A stretch of DNA of 32,534 bases. Origin: Bacteroidales bacterium (GTDB taxonomy: Bacteria > Bacteroidota > Bacteroidia > Bacteroidales > Bacteroidaceae). A program made the translations under genes and the position numbers. Where the stretch lies: NCBI GenBank assembly GCA_012729225.1, contig JAAYDO010000177.1:1-32534 (forward strand), given 5' to 3'. Shown in pieces: positions 25,585 to 32,534 of this stretch. The first letter of the stretch is position 1, and each line of letters starts with the position of its first letter. Under the pieces are notes generated by a model. That model searched no databases, was not told the DNA's origin, and worked only from the letters and a program-made list of their open reading frames with translations.

Positions 25585-26153
25585 TATTTGTAGAATTATT
25601 CTATGTATTTTCTAAAATAGGTCTCTTCAACTTTGGAGGAGGATATGCCATGCTATCACTGATTCAAGACGAAGTGGTAAACAAGCATCAATGGATGACC
25701 ATCAATGAATTCACTGATGTTGTGGCTATTAGCCAATCCACGCCAGGGCCTATTGGGATCAATTGTGCCACTTATGCGGGTTATACCTCCGTGATTCATG
25801 AAGGCTATCCCACATGGGCTGCCGTGCTTGGAGCCATACTTGCCTCTTTGAGTGTTATCTGGTTGCCTTTCATCTTGATGGTGTGTGTCAGCAAATACCT
25901 CCTCAAGCACCACGATTCTAAGGCAATCACTTCTATCTTCTCCACTCTGAGACCTGTGATTATAGGACTGATAGCAGCGGCAGCCATCATGCTGATGTCG
26001 AAGGAGAACTTTGGCGATCCTTCTGAATCACCCTATGTTTTCATATTCAGTGTAATTATCTTTCTTCTGTCATTTATAGGAACAAGACTCTATAAGATTC
26101 ATCCTATCCTCATGATTGTCCTTTGTGGATTGGCTGGATTACTCATTTACTGA
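25581..26153 (+). CDS. Chromate transporter family protein, second half
   Basis: A 190-residue partner of the preceding gene. The ATG at 25581 overlaps the previous stop (ATGA) and places the family motif FNFGGGYAMLSLIQDEVV at residues 14-31. The frame is open further upstream, but those codons lie inside the first gene. The motif SQSTPGPIGINCATYAGY and five to six hydrophobic segments match the C-terminal-type CHR domain. Together the two genes correspond to one full-length two-domain transporter. Confidence 0.9.
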   Translation: MIFVELFYVFSKIGLFNFGGGYAMLSLIQDEVVNKHQWMTINEFTDVVAISQSTPGPIGINCATYAGYTSVIHEGYPTWAAVLGAILASLSVIWLPFILMVCVSKYLLKHHDSKAITSIFSTLRPVIIGLIAAAAIMLMSKENFGDPSESPYVFIFSVIIFLLSFIGTRLYKIHPILMIVLCGLAGLLIY

Positions 26154-26260
26154 AAATAGCCATCGTTGCAGATAGAAAGAAAGACGAAAATCTTCAAAGC
26201 AAGTATATAAGTGGTTCTGATTTGAAGAAAAACATCTCTAATAATTAATAATGAAGGGAA

Positions 26261-27505
26261 GTGATAAAAGAAACAGCACATACCTACCAGTTTGACAACG
26301 GACTCCGACTCATGCACATGCCGTCTCCCACAGGTGTGGCCTATTGTGGCATCAGTATAGATGCAGGCACACGAGATGAGATGGAAGAAGAGGAAGGCAT
26401 GGCTCATTTCTGCGAACACATGATGTTCAAGGGAACAGAGAAACGTAAATCATGGCACATTATTAATAGAATGGAGGCAGTGGGAGGAGATTTGAACGCC
26501 TACACCAACAAGGAAGAGACCGTAGTGTATGCCGCTTTCATGAAGGAACATTTCAATCGTGCTGCAGAATTGCTCTTCGACATTGTGTTTCAAAGCACCT
26601 ACCCTCAACATGAGATGGACAAAGAGAGCGAAGTGATTGCTGATGAAATAGAGAGTTACAACGACACTCCTTCCGAACTCATCTTTGACCGCTTCGAAAA
26701 TCTCATCTACGAAGGAAACAGTCTGGGGCACGACATTCTGGGCACAGCCGAAAATGTGAGAAGATTCAAGACAGAGGATGCCCTGCAATTCGTGAAACGC
26801 CTATACAGACCAGACAAAATGGTTTTCTTCGTGTATGGCGACCTGCCTTTCAACAAGGTGAAGAAAAAGGTGGAGACACTCAACCGAAACTTCTTGTCAA
26901 AGGCTTCCACTCCATCAGAGCACCCTATTGCGCCCTCTACACACATTGTTCCAAAGCCTGGTGTCTTTATCGAAAAGAAAGAAACACATCAGGCACACGT
27001 GATGATTGGAAGAGCTGCGTATGGTTCAAAGAATGAAAAACGCATAGCCATGTACTTTCTCAACAATATTTTGGGAGGTCCAGGCATGAACTCACGTTTG
27101 AATATAGCTCTGAGAGAGCATCGTGGACTGGTCTATACGGTAGAAAGTTCACTGACAAACTATACAGACACATCTACATGGGCCATCTATTTTGGATGTG
27201 ATACAGAAGATGTGGACCGTTGCCTGAAAGTGGTAAGACATGAGTTAAACAAACTGATGAACGAGCCACTCAGCACCCGACAGTTCAATGCTGCACTCAA
27301 ACAAATCAAAGGACAAATAGGTGTAGCATGTGACAATTTCGAGAATTATGCCCTCGACACAGCAAAGGCATATCTACATTATCATAAATTTGAAGGGATG
27401 AAAGATACCATCAATCATTTGGAGAAACTCACACCTCAACTCTTGCAGAGAGTTGCTCAAGAAATGTTTGATGAGAAGGGATTGACAACACTGATTTTCA
27501 AATAG
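26261..27505 (+). CDS. M16 family zinc peptidase
   Basis: This 414-residue metallopeptidase is of the mitochondrial processing peptidase/PqqF type. The inverted zinc motif HFCEH is at residues 49-53, with the third ligand Glu129 76 residues after His53 in ADEIESY, so this is a catalytic subunit. The C-terminal half has NNILGGPGMNSRLNIALREHRGLVYTVES, the usual second M16 domain. The start is GTG: an in-frame stop at 26252 leaves no earlier start, and the family-conserved FDNGLRL begins at residue 11. AGGGAA just before it may serve as a ribosome site. No signal peptide, so it is cytoplasmic unless the start is wrong. A kinase gene follows by 7 bases. Confidence 0.93.
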   Translation: MIKETAHTYQFDNGLRLMHMPSPTGVAYCGISIDAGTRDEMEEEEGMAHFCEHMMFKGTEKRKSWHIINRMEAVGGDLNAYTNKEETVVYAAFMKEHFNRAAELLFDIVFQSTYPQHEMDKESEVIADEIESYNDTPSELIFDRFENLIYEGNSLGHDILGTAENVRRFKTEDALQFVKRLYRPDKMVFFVYGDLPFNKVKKKVETLNRNFLSKASTPSEHPIAPSTHIVPKPGVFIEKKETHQAHVMIGRAAYGSKNEKRIAMYFLNNILGGPGMNSRLNIALREHRGLVYTVESSLTNYTDTSTWAIYFGCDTEDVDRCLKVVRHELNKLMNEPLSTRQFNAALKQIKGQIGVACDNFENYALDTAKAYLHYHKFEGMKDTINHLEKLTPQLLQRVAQEMFDEKGLTTLIFK

Positions 27506-27512
27506 AAGAAGA

Positions 27513-28439
27513 ATGAGACGAGTTATAGGAATAGGAGAAACCATCCTTGACATTATCTTTAAGAACGAACAACCAACCGTAGCCGTGCCAGGAGGCTCGA
27601 CCTTCAATGGTATTATCTCCTTAGGACGCATGGGTGTACCCGTTACGATGATTACTGAAACGGGCAATGACAGGGTAGGACAAAACATCAAAAAGTTTAT
27701 GACCAACAATGGCATTGACAATAGCCACGTGTGCATGTATGAAGACGGCAGGACTGCTATCTCTTTAGCCTATCTGAACGATCGGAATGATGCAGAATAC
27801 ACGTTCTACAAAGACTACCCCAAAGCACGTCTCGATGTGGAATGGCCTCAAGTCCATAAAGATGACATCATCATGATGGGGTCATATTTTGTGCTCAACC
27901 CCGTGTTGCGTGATAAGGTGACAGAGTTTCTCGATTATGCCACCAAGCAGGAAGCGCTCATCTACTATGACATCAATTTCCGCTCATCTCACGCAGCAGA
28001 AGCCATCAAACTCCACTCCACCATCTTGGAGAACTTTGAATATGCTACGATTGTGAGGGGCTCTACAGAGGATTTCCAAAATATGTTTAGGCAATCCAAT
28101 CCTCAAAAAGCCTATGAACAGCAAGTAGCATTTCACTGCCCTCATATGCTCTCCACTGATGCAGAGGGCGACATCAACCTCTTCTCTCCCAACATCAAGA
28201 AAAACTACAAAGTCAATAAAATAGAAACCGTCTCCACGATCGGAGCAGGAGACAACTTTAACGCAGGCATCATCTTCGGACTGCTCAAGGAAGGTATTGG
28301 TCGTGACGACATGACTTCCATTAGCGAAGACCAATGGGATCGGATCATAGCCCATGGAATGGCTTTCGCTGCCGAGGTGTGCCAAAGTCTCAACAATTCA
28401 ATAAGTAAAGAATTTGCAAACAATTATGAAAGAAAGTAA
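27513..28439 (+). CDS. PfkB family sugar kinase
   Basis: A 308-residue ribokinase-type kinase. The N-terminal GIGETILDIIF and GGSTFNGIISLGRMG (about 27-41) form the sugar-binding start. STIGAGDNFNAGI (241-253) is the second PfkB signature, with the anion hole and catalytic base Asp247. An Ile replaces the common Ala in DTxGAGD, and Ser replaces its Asp, which is tolerated in the family. The sugar substrate (fructose-like or other) cannot be decided. The 3' end overlaps the start region of the helicase gene. Confidence 0.88.
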   Translation: MRRVIGIGETILDIIFKNEQPTVAVPGGSTFNGIISLGRMGVPVTMITETGNDRVGQNIKKFMTNNGIDNSHVCMYEDGRTAISLAYLNDRNDAEYTFYKDYPKARLDVEWPQVHKDDIIMMGSYFVLNPVLRDKVTEFLDYATKQEALIYYDINFRSSHAAEAIKLHSTILENFEYATIVRGSTEDFQNMFRQSNPQKAYEQQVAFHCPHMLSTDAEGDINLFSPNIKKNYKVNKIETVSTIGAGDNFNAGIIFGLLKEGIGRDDMTSISEDQWDRIIAHGMAFAAEVCQSLNNSISKEFANNYERK

Positions 28440-30504
28440 CAAAGAAACAATGGAAAAAGAATCCCTTGAAATGGAAGGTCTCGCAACAGAGACCACCACA
28501 CAAGCTATGGAGAATGAAACGCCACAAGTAGAATCAACTTTTGAAGACCTCGGTGTGTCAGGAGAAATTCTCAAGGCCATCAAAGAGATGGGCTATGTAA
28601 GCCCTATGCCTGTACAGGAGAAGGTTATCCCCTACCTGTTGGGTCACAACAATGATGTGGTAGCACTTGCACAGACTGGTACAGGCAAAACAGCCGCTTA
28701 CGGCCTCCCTGTATTGCAAAAAATCGACACAAGTAGAACAGAAGTGCAAGCCGTCATCATGGCACCAACCCGCGAACTTTGCCTTCAGATCACTGACGAC
28801 CTGAAAGACTATTCCAAATACATCGACGGACTGCATGTGCTGGCGGTATATGGAGGAGCCAGCATTGAGCCACAAATCCGTGCACTGAAGAAAGGAGTAC
28901 AAGTGATTGTTGCTACTCCTGGTCGTCTGGTTGATCTGATGGAACGAAAGGTCGCTAAACTCAATCATGTGGAGAATGTAGTGCTTGACGAGGCAGACGA
29001 GATGCTCAACATGGGTTTCTCAGAAAGCATTGACGCAATTCTTGCAGGTGTGCCTGCCGAGCGCAATACCCTGCTCTTCTCTGCCACAATGAGCAAAGAA
29101 ATAGAGCGCATTTCTAAAAACTACCTGCACGATGCTCAAGAAATCGTGGTCGGTAGCCGAAACGAAGGTGCAGAGCACGTCAATCACATCTACTATATGG
29201 TCAGTGCACGTGACAAATACAACGTGCTCAAGCGTGTGGCAGACTACTATCCAGAGATCTATGCCATCATCTTCTGTCGCACTCGTATGGAGACTCAGGA
29301 GATTGCAGACAAACTTATTAAGGATGGATATAATGCAGAATCTCTTCATGGTGAACTCTCACAGGCTCAGCGCGACCTCACCATGCAGAAGTTCCGTCAG
29401 CACCGCATCCAGTTGCTTGTTGCAACAGATGTGGCAGCCAGAGGACTTGATGTGGATGAACTCACACACGTGATCAACTATGGCTTGCCCGATGACATTG
29501 AGAGTTATACTCACCGTTCAGGCCGTACAGGTAGAGCAGGACGCTCAGGCACATCTATCTCCATCATCCACGTGAAAGAAAAGGGCAAGGTGAGAGCCAT
29601 CGAGCATCAGATCAGCAAGAATTTCATCCCAGGCACTCTGCCTACAGGACAGGAAATCTGCGCCAAGCAACTCTACAAAGTGATTGATGATATTGAGAAG
29701 GTAGAAGTGGACGAAGATGAAATCGCACCATTCCTCCCTGAGGTCTATCGCAAGTTTGACATGATGGAGAAAGAAGATCTCATCAAGCGCATGGTATCGA
29801 TGGAGTTCAACAGATTCCTCAATTACTACAAGAATGCCCCTGAAATCATCCAGCCTTCAGAGAAGTCAGAACGTTCACGCAGAAGTGGTGAGGAAAGAGG
29901 AGGAGAAGGTCGCTCAAGAGGCAATCGCAGTCGCACAGCAGAAGCAGGCTACACCCGTCTCTTCATCAATCTTGGCAAGAAGGATGGCATCAACCCTAAG
30001 GTCTTCATGGGATTCATCAACCGTGTGGCACAAGGTCAGCATATTGACCTCGGTCGCATAGACTTGATGCAAAGTTTCTCATTCTTTGAAGTTCCAGAGA
30101 AACAAGCCTCTTCCGTCATCAAAGCATTGAGCGGATCTGATTTTGATGGCAGACAAGTCAATGTGGAAGTAACAGATCAGGGCGAGGGACAACGTTCTTC
30201 AAAGCGAGGTGGCAGAAGCAGAGGAGAAGGCGAGCGCTTCCATTCAGACAGAAGCGACAGAAGTCGTGGAGGAGAAAGAGGACGAGGCGGCAGTCGAGGA
30301 GGACGAGGTGGCTACGGCGATGAGCGTCGAGACAGCAGAGACAGCAGAAGAAACAAGAAAGGAAGCGGTGTGGTGCGAGGCGCATCCAATCCTTCACACG
30401 AGGAACGAGGTCCTAAGGGCGCATCTGAATGGGCTAAGTTCTTCGAGGGACAAGTGGAGTCACAACCCTTCTACGAAAGTATGAAAAAGAAAAAGAAAAA
30501 ATAA
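28426..30504 (+). CDS. DEAD-box RNA helicase (DeaD/CsdA-like) with RG-rich tail
   Basis: A 692-residue ATP-dependent RNA helicase, likely in ribosome assembly or mRNA decay, often cold-induced. The Q motif is at 39-64, motif I AQTGTGKT at 82-89, PTRELCLQ, TPGR, DEAD at 188-191, SAT, and HRSGRTGRAGR in the second RecA domain. A DbpA-type RNA-binding domain lies at about 509-585 (TRLFINLGKKDGINPKVF). It is flanked by Arg/Ser/Gly segments, and the C-terminus is RGG-rich and ends in six lysines. ATG 28426 is chosen; 28450 is an alternative and both overlap or adjoin the kinase stop. Confidence 0.95.
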   Translation: MKESNKETMEKESLEMEGLATETTTQAMENETPQVESTFEDLGVSGEILKAIKEMGYVSPMPVQEKVIPYLLGHNNDVVALAQTGTGKTAAYGLPVLQKIDTSRTEVQAVIMAPTRELCLQITDDLKDYSKYIDGLHVLAVYGGASIEPQIRALKKGVQVIVATPGRLVDLMERKVAKLNHVENVVLDEADEMLNMGFSESIDAILAGVPAERNTLLFSATMSKEIERISKNYLHDAQEIVVGSRNEGAEHVNHIYYMVSARDKYNVLKRVADYYPEIYAIIFCRTRMETQEIADKLIKDGYNAESLHGELSQAQRDLTMQKFRQHRIQLLVATDVAARGLDVDELTHVINYGLPDDIESYTHRSGRTGRAGRSGTSISIIHVKEKGKVRAIEHQISKNFIPGTLPTGQEICAKQLYKVIDDIEKVEVDEDEIAPFLPEVYRKFDMMEKEDLIKRMVSMEFNRFLNYYKNAPEIIQPSEKSERSRRSGEERGGEGRSRGNRSRTAEAGYTRLFINLGKKDGINPKVFMGFINRVAQGQHIDLGRIDLMQSFSFFEVPEKQASSVIKALSGSDFDGRQVNVEVTDQGEGQRSSKRGGRSRGEGERFHSDRSDRSRGGERGRGGSRGGRGGYGDERRDSRDSRRNKKGSGVVRGASNPSHEERGPKGASEWAKFFEGQVESQPFYESMKKKKKK

Positions 30505-30522
30505 ATTCATCTTTCTCCATCT

Positions 30523-31758
30523 ATGCTACGTGAACTAAAGGACTATGCCCTTATCCTTCTGGGAGTCACCATCTATTCTATTGGTGTCACTGTTTTCATG
30601 CTTCCATACAGCCTGACCACAGGCGGTGTGGCTGGTGTGGCTTCAATCGTGTATTATGCAACTGGCATTGAGGTGCAGATCACCTACATTGCCATCAATG
30701 TCATTCTGCTCATTGCTGCCATCAAAGAACTTGGCATTAGGTTCTGCATCAAGACCATCTGGGGAGTTCTGACCATGACCTTCATGCTCTGGCTTGCCCA
30801 ACGAGTGCTTGAAATACCAGACCCTGCCCACCCAGGAAAGTTCATGCTTCCGCAACTCATCGGCGATGAAGTCTTCATGGCATGTGTCCTCGGAGCTATT
30901 CTTGAAGGATTAGGTGTGGCTATTTGTTTCCAGTACAACGGATCCACAGGAGGAACAGACATCATTGCAGCCATTGTGCACAAATACAAGCCCATCTCTC
31001 TGGGAGTTGTGCTCATGCTCTGCGATGTTGTCATCATCTCTTCCTGCTATTTTGTCTTCCATGATTGGTTTCGTGTCATCTTCGGATTTGTGATGCTCTT
31101 CATTTCCTCCACAACGGTCGATTACTGGTTGAGAAGGCAACAGCAGTCCGTGCAATTCATGATCTTCTCACGCAACTCCGAAGCGATAGCCGATGCCATT
31201 GTCAATACAGGACATGGAGCAACCATCCTTGACGGCATAGGATGGTTCACACATTCAGACCGCAAGGTGGTGGTGAGTGTGGTGCGTCGTCGTGAGCAGG
31301 TCACCATGCAACGAATGATCTACAAAATCGACCCCTATTCCTTTGTCTGCATGACAGAAGCCAGCGGTGTGTGGGGAGAAGGTTTCGATTCGTTCAGAGC
31401 AGGGAAGAAAGCATCTAAAGAACGCAATATCAAAGAGCATGTGCTGGTGTGCGCATCCAACAATGATGCCAAAGTCTCCATGAGCCAAAAGACTTTGGGA
31501 GACTACTACGATGTGCGCAACCTATTGCAGATAGGTTGCGACACACGCAAGGAGTTCTATTCCGTCATTCTCGGGCAAGAGCCCAGAAAACGTGTTGCTT
31601 TTATCAAAAAGTTCTTTGGATTTGACGCCTTCTACCTGACCAAGAAGGGTACTGTCACCTATATTGAAGGCCATTACGAATTGCCAGAGCACCCTATCAC
31701 GGAGTTTGCCTCTCTCGACGAATTCAAGGATTTTCTTGAGAAAAAGAGAAAGAAGTGA
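30523..31758 (+). CDS. YitT-family membrane protein with DUF2179 and a long C-terminal extension
   Basis: A 411-residue inner-membrane protein. Residues 8-205 have five to six hydrophobic segments with the YitT hallmarks LTTGGVAGVASIVYY and QYNGSTGGTDIIAAI. Residues 210-290 are the soluble DUF2179 domain (FMIFSRNSEAIADAIVNTGHGATILDGIGWF ... VVVSVVRRREQ). Typical YitT proteins end there at about 280-300 residues. Here about 110 more residues follow (300-411), starting IKEHVLVCASNNDAKVSM and ending FKDFLEKKRKK, without a domain I can name. Function of the family is unknown; a transport role is often guessed. It lies 18 bases after the helicase gene and ends at a terminator. Confidence 0.85.
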   Translation: MLRELKDYALILLGVTIYSIGVTVFMLPYSLTTGGVAGVASIVYYATGIEVQITYIAINVILLIAAIKELGIRFCIKTIWGVLTMTFMLWLAQRVLEIPDPAHPGKFMLPQLIGDEVFMACVLGAILEGLGVAICFQYNGSTGGTDIIAAIVHKYKPISLGVVLMLCDVVIISSCYFVFHDWFRVIFGFVMLFISSTTVDYWLRRQQQSVQFMIFSRNSEAIADAIVNTGHGATILDGIGWFTHSDRKVVVSVVRRREQVTMQRMIYKIDPYSFVCMTEASGVWGEGFDSFRAGKKASKERNIKEHVLVCASNNDAKVSMSQKTLGDYYDVRNLLQIGCDTRKEFYSVILGQEPRKRVAFIKKFFGFDAFYLTKKGTVTYIEGHYELPEHPITEFASLDEFKDFLEKKRKK

Positions 31759-31780
31759 GCAAGTAGCATAACAAACAATC

Positions 31781-31822
31781 AGAAGCCCTTCCTGCCAACA
31801 AGGTATGGAAGGGCTTCTTTTA
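31781..31822 (+). terminator. Rho-independent terminator after the yitT-like gene
   Basis: A perfect 12-bp stem AGAAGCCCTTCC (31781-31792) with GGAAGGGCTTCT (31807-31818), a 14-base loop and a short T run. It follows the stop by 22 bases and probably ends the long purL-to-yitT run. Confidence 0.85.
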
Positions 31823-32077
31823 TCATGTAATCTGGTGTCCTTTCATTTCTTTTTATGACTGTCTGCTTAAAATCTGTGAGCATTTGCAAGTCTATCGTAT
31901 CCTTATGCTGAAGCAGAAGACGAGCGGACACAGATGTTTTCAACAAGGTCAGGAATGAGGAATTCCGAGAGAAAGTAATCAAAATCGACTGTTCCTCTTC
32001 TGAATTCATCGAACTCACATTCTTTATCTACAACGAATAATAGAAGAGTAAGAAGCCTATGCTGATAAGGTCAGAAA
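31823..32077. other. Intergenic stretch without a supported gene
   Basis: Two weak open frames exist: a minus-strand one of 79 codons (31779-32018) whose last codons are made by the terminator hairpin, and a plus-strand one of about 46 codons without a start codon (ending near 32040). Neither has a recognisable motif or ribosome site. A decayed gene is possible. Confidence 0.35.
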
Positions 32078-32182
32078 CGCACGCATGGTTCATCGGTCAT
32101 CGAACAATTGTTCGTTGGCACTTGAAGCATTGTTCGTTGGCCATCGCACCATTGTTCGTTTGCCACCACACCATTGTTCGTT
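32078..32182. repeat. 22-bp-period repeat array C (inverted partner of 17488-17597)
   Basis: Cores CATGGTTCATC (32084), AATTGTTCGTT (32106) and CATTGTTCGTT (32128, 32150, 32172) are exactly 22 bases apart. The 11-base variable halves include GGCACTTGAAG, GGCCATCGCAC and TGCCACCACAC (twice). Read in the opposite orientation, array B has the same order. The AACGCACG flank is shared. It lies between the convergent yitT-like and beta-galactosidase genes. Confidence 0.75.
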
Positions 32183-32215
32183 TGCCACCACACCTCTCTC
32201 ATGTCCCACTATCCT

Positions 32216-32534
32216 CTACTTCCAAGACAAGAAGAAAGAGTAGTGATGAGGCTGATTACCATCAATCGTATAGGCGGGCAATGTTCTCTTGCCCCATGTG
32301 TCTGTTCCGCCCACACCATGCACATTCTGGTCTATATTCAAATTGACGAAGCGTCCTCTTTCCAACTCATAGGGATGACCCGCTTCAAGATTCTCCTCAC
32401 CATAGTCCCAGGCACGAATACAAAGAGGTTCAGAACCTTCAATCTGCAAGGTCGCACTTTCGGAGGAAAGATTGAACCAACGCACATCACAGCGGTTGCC
32501 ATTATCTTGTGGCTTCGCATACTCTGTCATCAAA
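32216..32534 (-). CDS. GH2 beta-galactosidase, C-terminal end (partial)
   Basis: Only the last 105 or so codons are in the window; the rest lies beyond the right edge. The fragment matches the C-terminal beta-sandwich (small-chain) domain of LacZ-type enzymes: EYAKPQDNGNRCDVRWFNL near the edge, then NIDQNVHGVGGTDTWG, and the end HHYSFFLSW. These enzymes hydrolyse terminal beta-galactosides. In gut or oral Prevotella they often work on host or dietary glycans. The Met codon near the edge is internal, not the true start. The stop (TAG) lies 33 bases from repeat array C, and no terminator hairpin is evident after it. Confidence 0.88.
   Translation of the reverse strand, partial: LMTEYAKPQDNGNRCDVRWFNLSSESATLQIEGSEPLCIRAWDYGEENLEAGHPYELERGRFVNLNIDQNVHGVGGTDTWGKRTLPAYTIDGNQPHHYSFFLSWK

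Noticed and set aside
27374-28439. Programmed frameshift or fusion between the kinase and helicase genes
   Set aside because: The overlap is an ordinary one, since both proteins are complete with normal ends.
31779-32018. Minus-strand 79-codon gene
   Set aside because: Its last codons are formed by the terminator stem of the yitT-like gene, and it shows no motif, ribosome site or promoter.

Overview
The window looks like a chromosomal segment of a Bacteroidota bacterium, most likely a Prevotella-type member of Prevotellaceae. The reasons are: promoters of the Bacteroidota form (TTTG, about 20 bases, TAnnTTTG); a PorD-like DUF4835 gene directly in front of recN; a DUF2723 (GT117-type) membrane protein with FKBP foldases; exported proteins with Gln right after the predicted signal peptidase site; and many lipoproteins. 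It is mostly housekeeping and cell-envelope DNA. There is no prophage, CRISPR array, rRNA or tRNA that I can recognise.

Layout. Bases 1-600 hold a decayed IS982-like transposase tail, a short 22-bp-period repeat and a strong minus-strand terminator. Bases 601-2468 (minus strand) carry a scramblase/LURP-one-like protein, a thioredoxin lipoprotein with a very acidic linker, a tiny lipoprotein and a TM2 protein. Bases 2748-7157 (plus) carry porD-like, recN and a TPR protein with a degenerate trypsin-like domain. Bases 7724-13742 (plus) carry two FKBP isomerases, the DUF2723 protein and a polysaccharide deacetylase, closed by a terminator. At 14281-14805 (minus) is an Lrp/AsnC regulator, divergent from rdgB, which is followed by a thioesterase and dprA up to 17225. 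Bases 17875-21136 (minus) form an operon of a glutaminyl-cyclase-like lipoprotein, sufE and an MsbA-like ABC exporter. Divergent from it, 21262-31758 (plus) carries purL, a two-gene chromate transporter, an M16 peptidase, a PfkB kinase, a DEAD-box helicase and a YitT-like protein with an unusual C-terminal extension. The right edge cuts the 3' end of a GH2 beta-galactosidase (minus).

How the genes fit together. Many products handle exported proteins: signal-sequence-bearing FKBPs, a putative protein O-glycosyltransferase, a cyclase able to cap N-terminal Gln, a PorD-like secretion accessory protein, and lipoproteins rich in the Bacteroidota O-glycosylation motif. The rest is DNA repair and uptake (recN, dprA), nucleotide metabolism and pool cleaning (purL, rdgB), Fe-S assembly (sufE) and RNA remodelling.

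The least explained material lies between genes. (a) Two diverged copies of a 340-390 bp element, each with an internal 11-bp tandem repeat, occur at 7169-7554 and 13927-14268. (b) An inverted pair of 22-bp-period arrays sits at about 17488-17597 and 32078-32182; each unit is an 11-bp core plus an 11-bp variable half, and the two arrays share core order and some variable halves. (c) A third 22-bp-period array with a palindromic core sits at 163-228. Most lie between convergent gene ends. I know of no function for them, and they are the best candidates for undescribed structure here.
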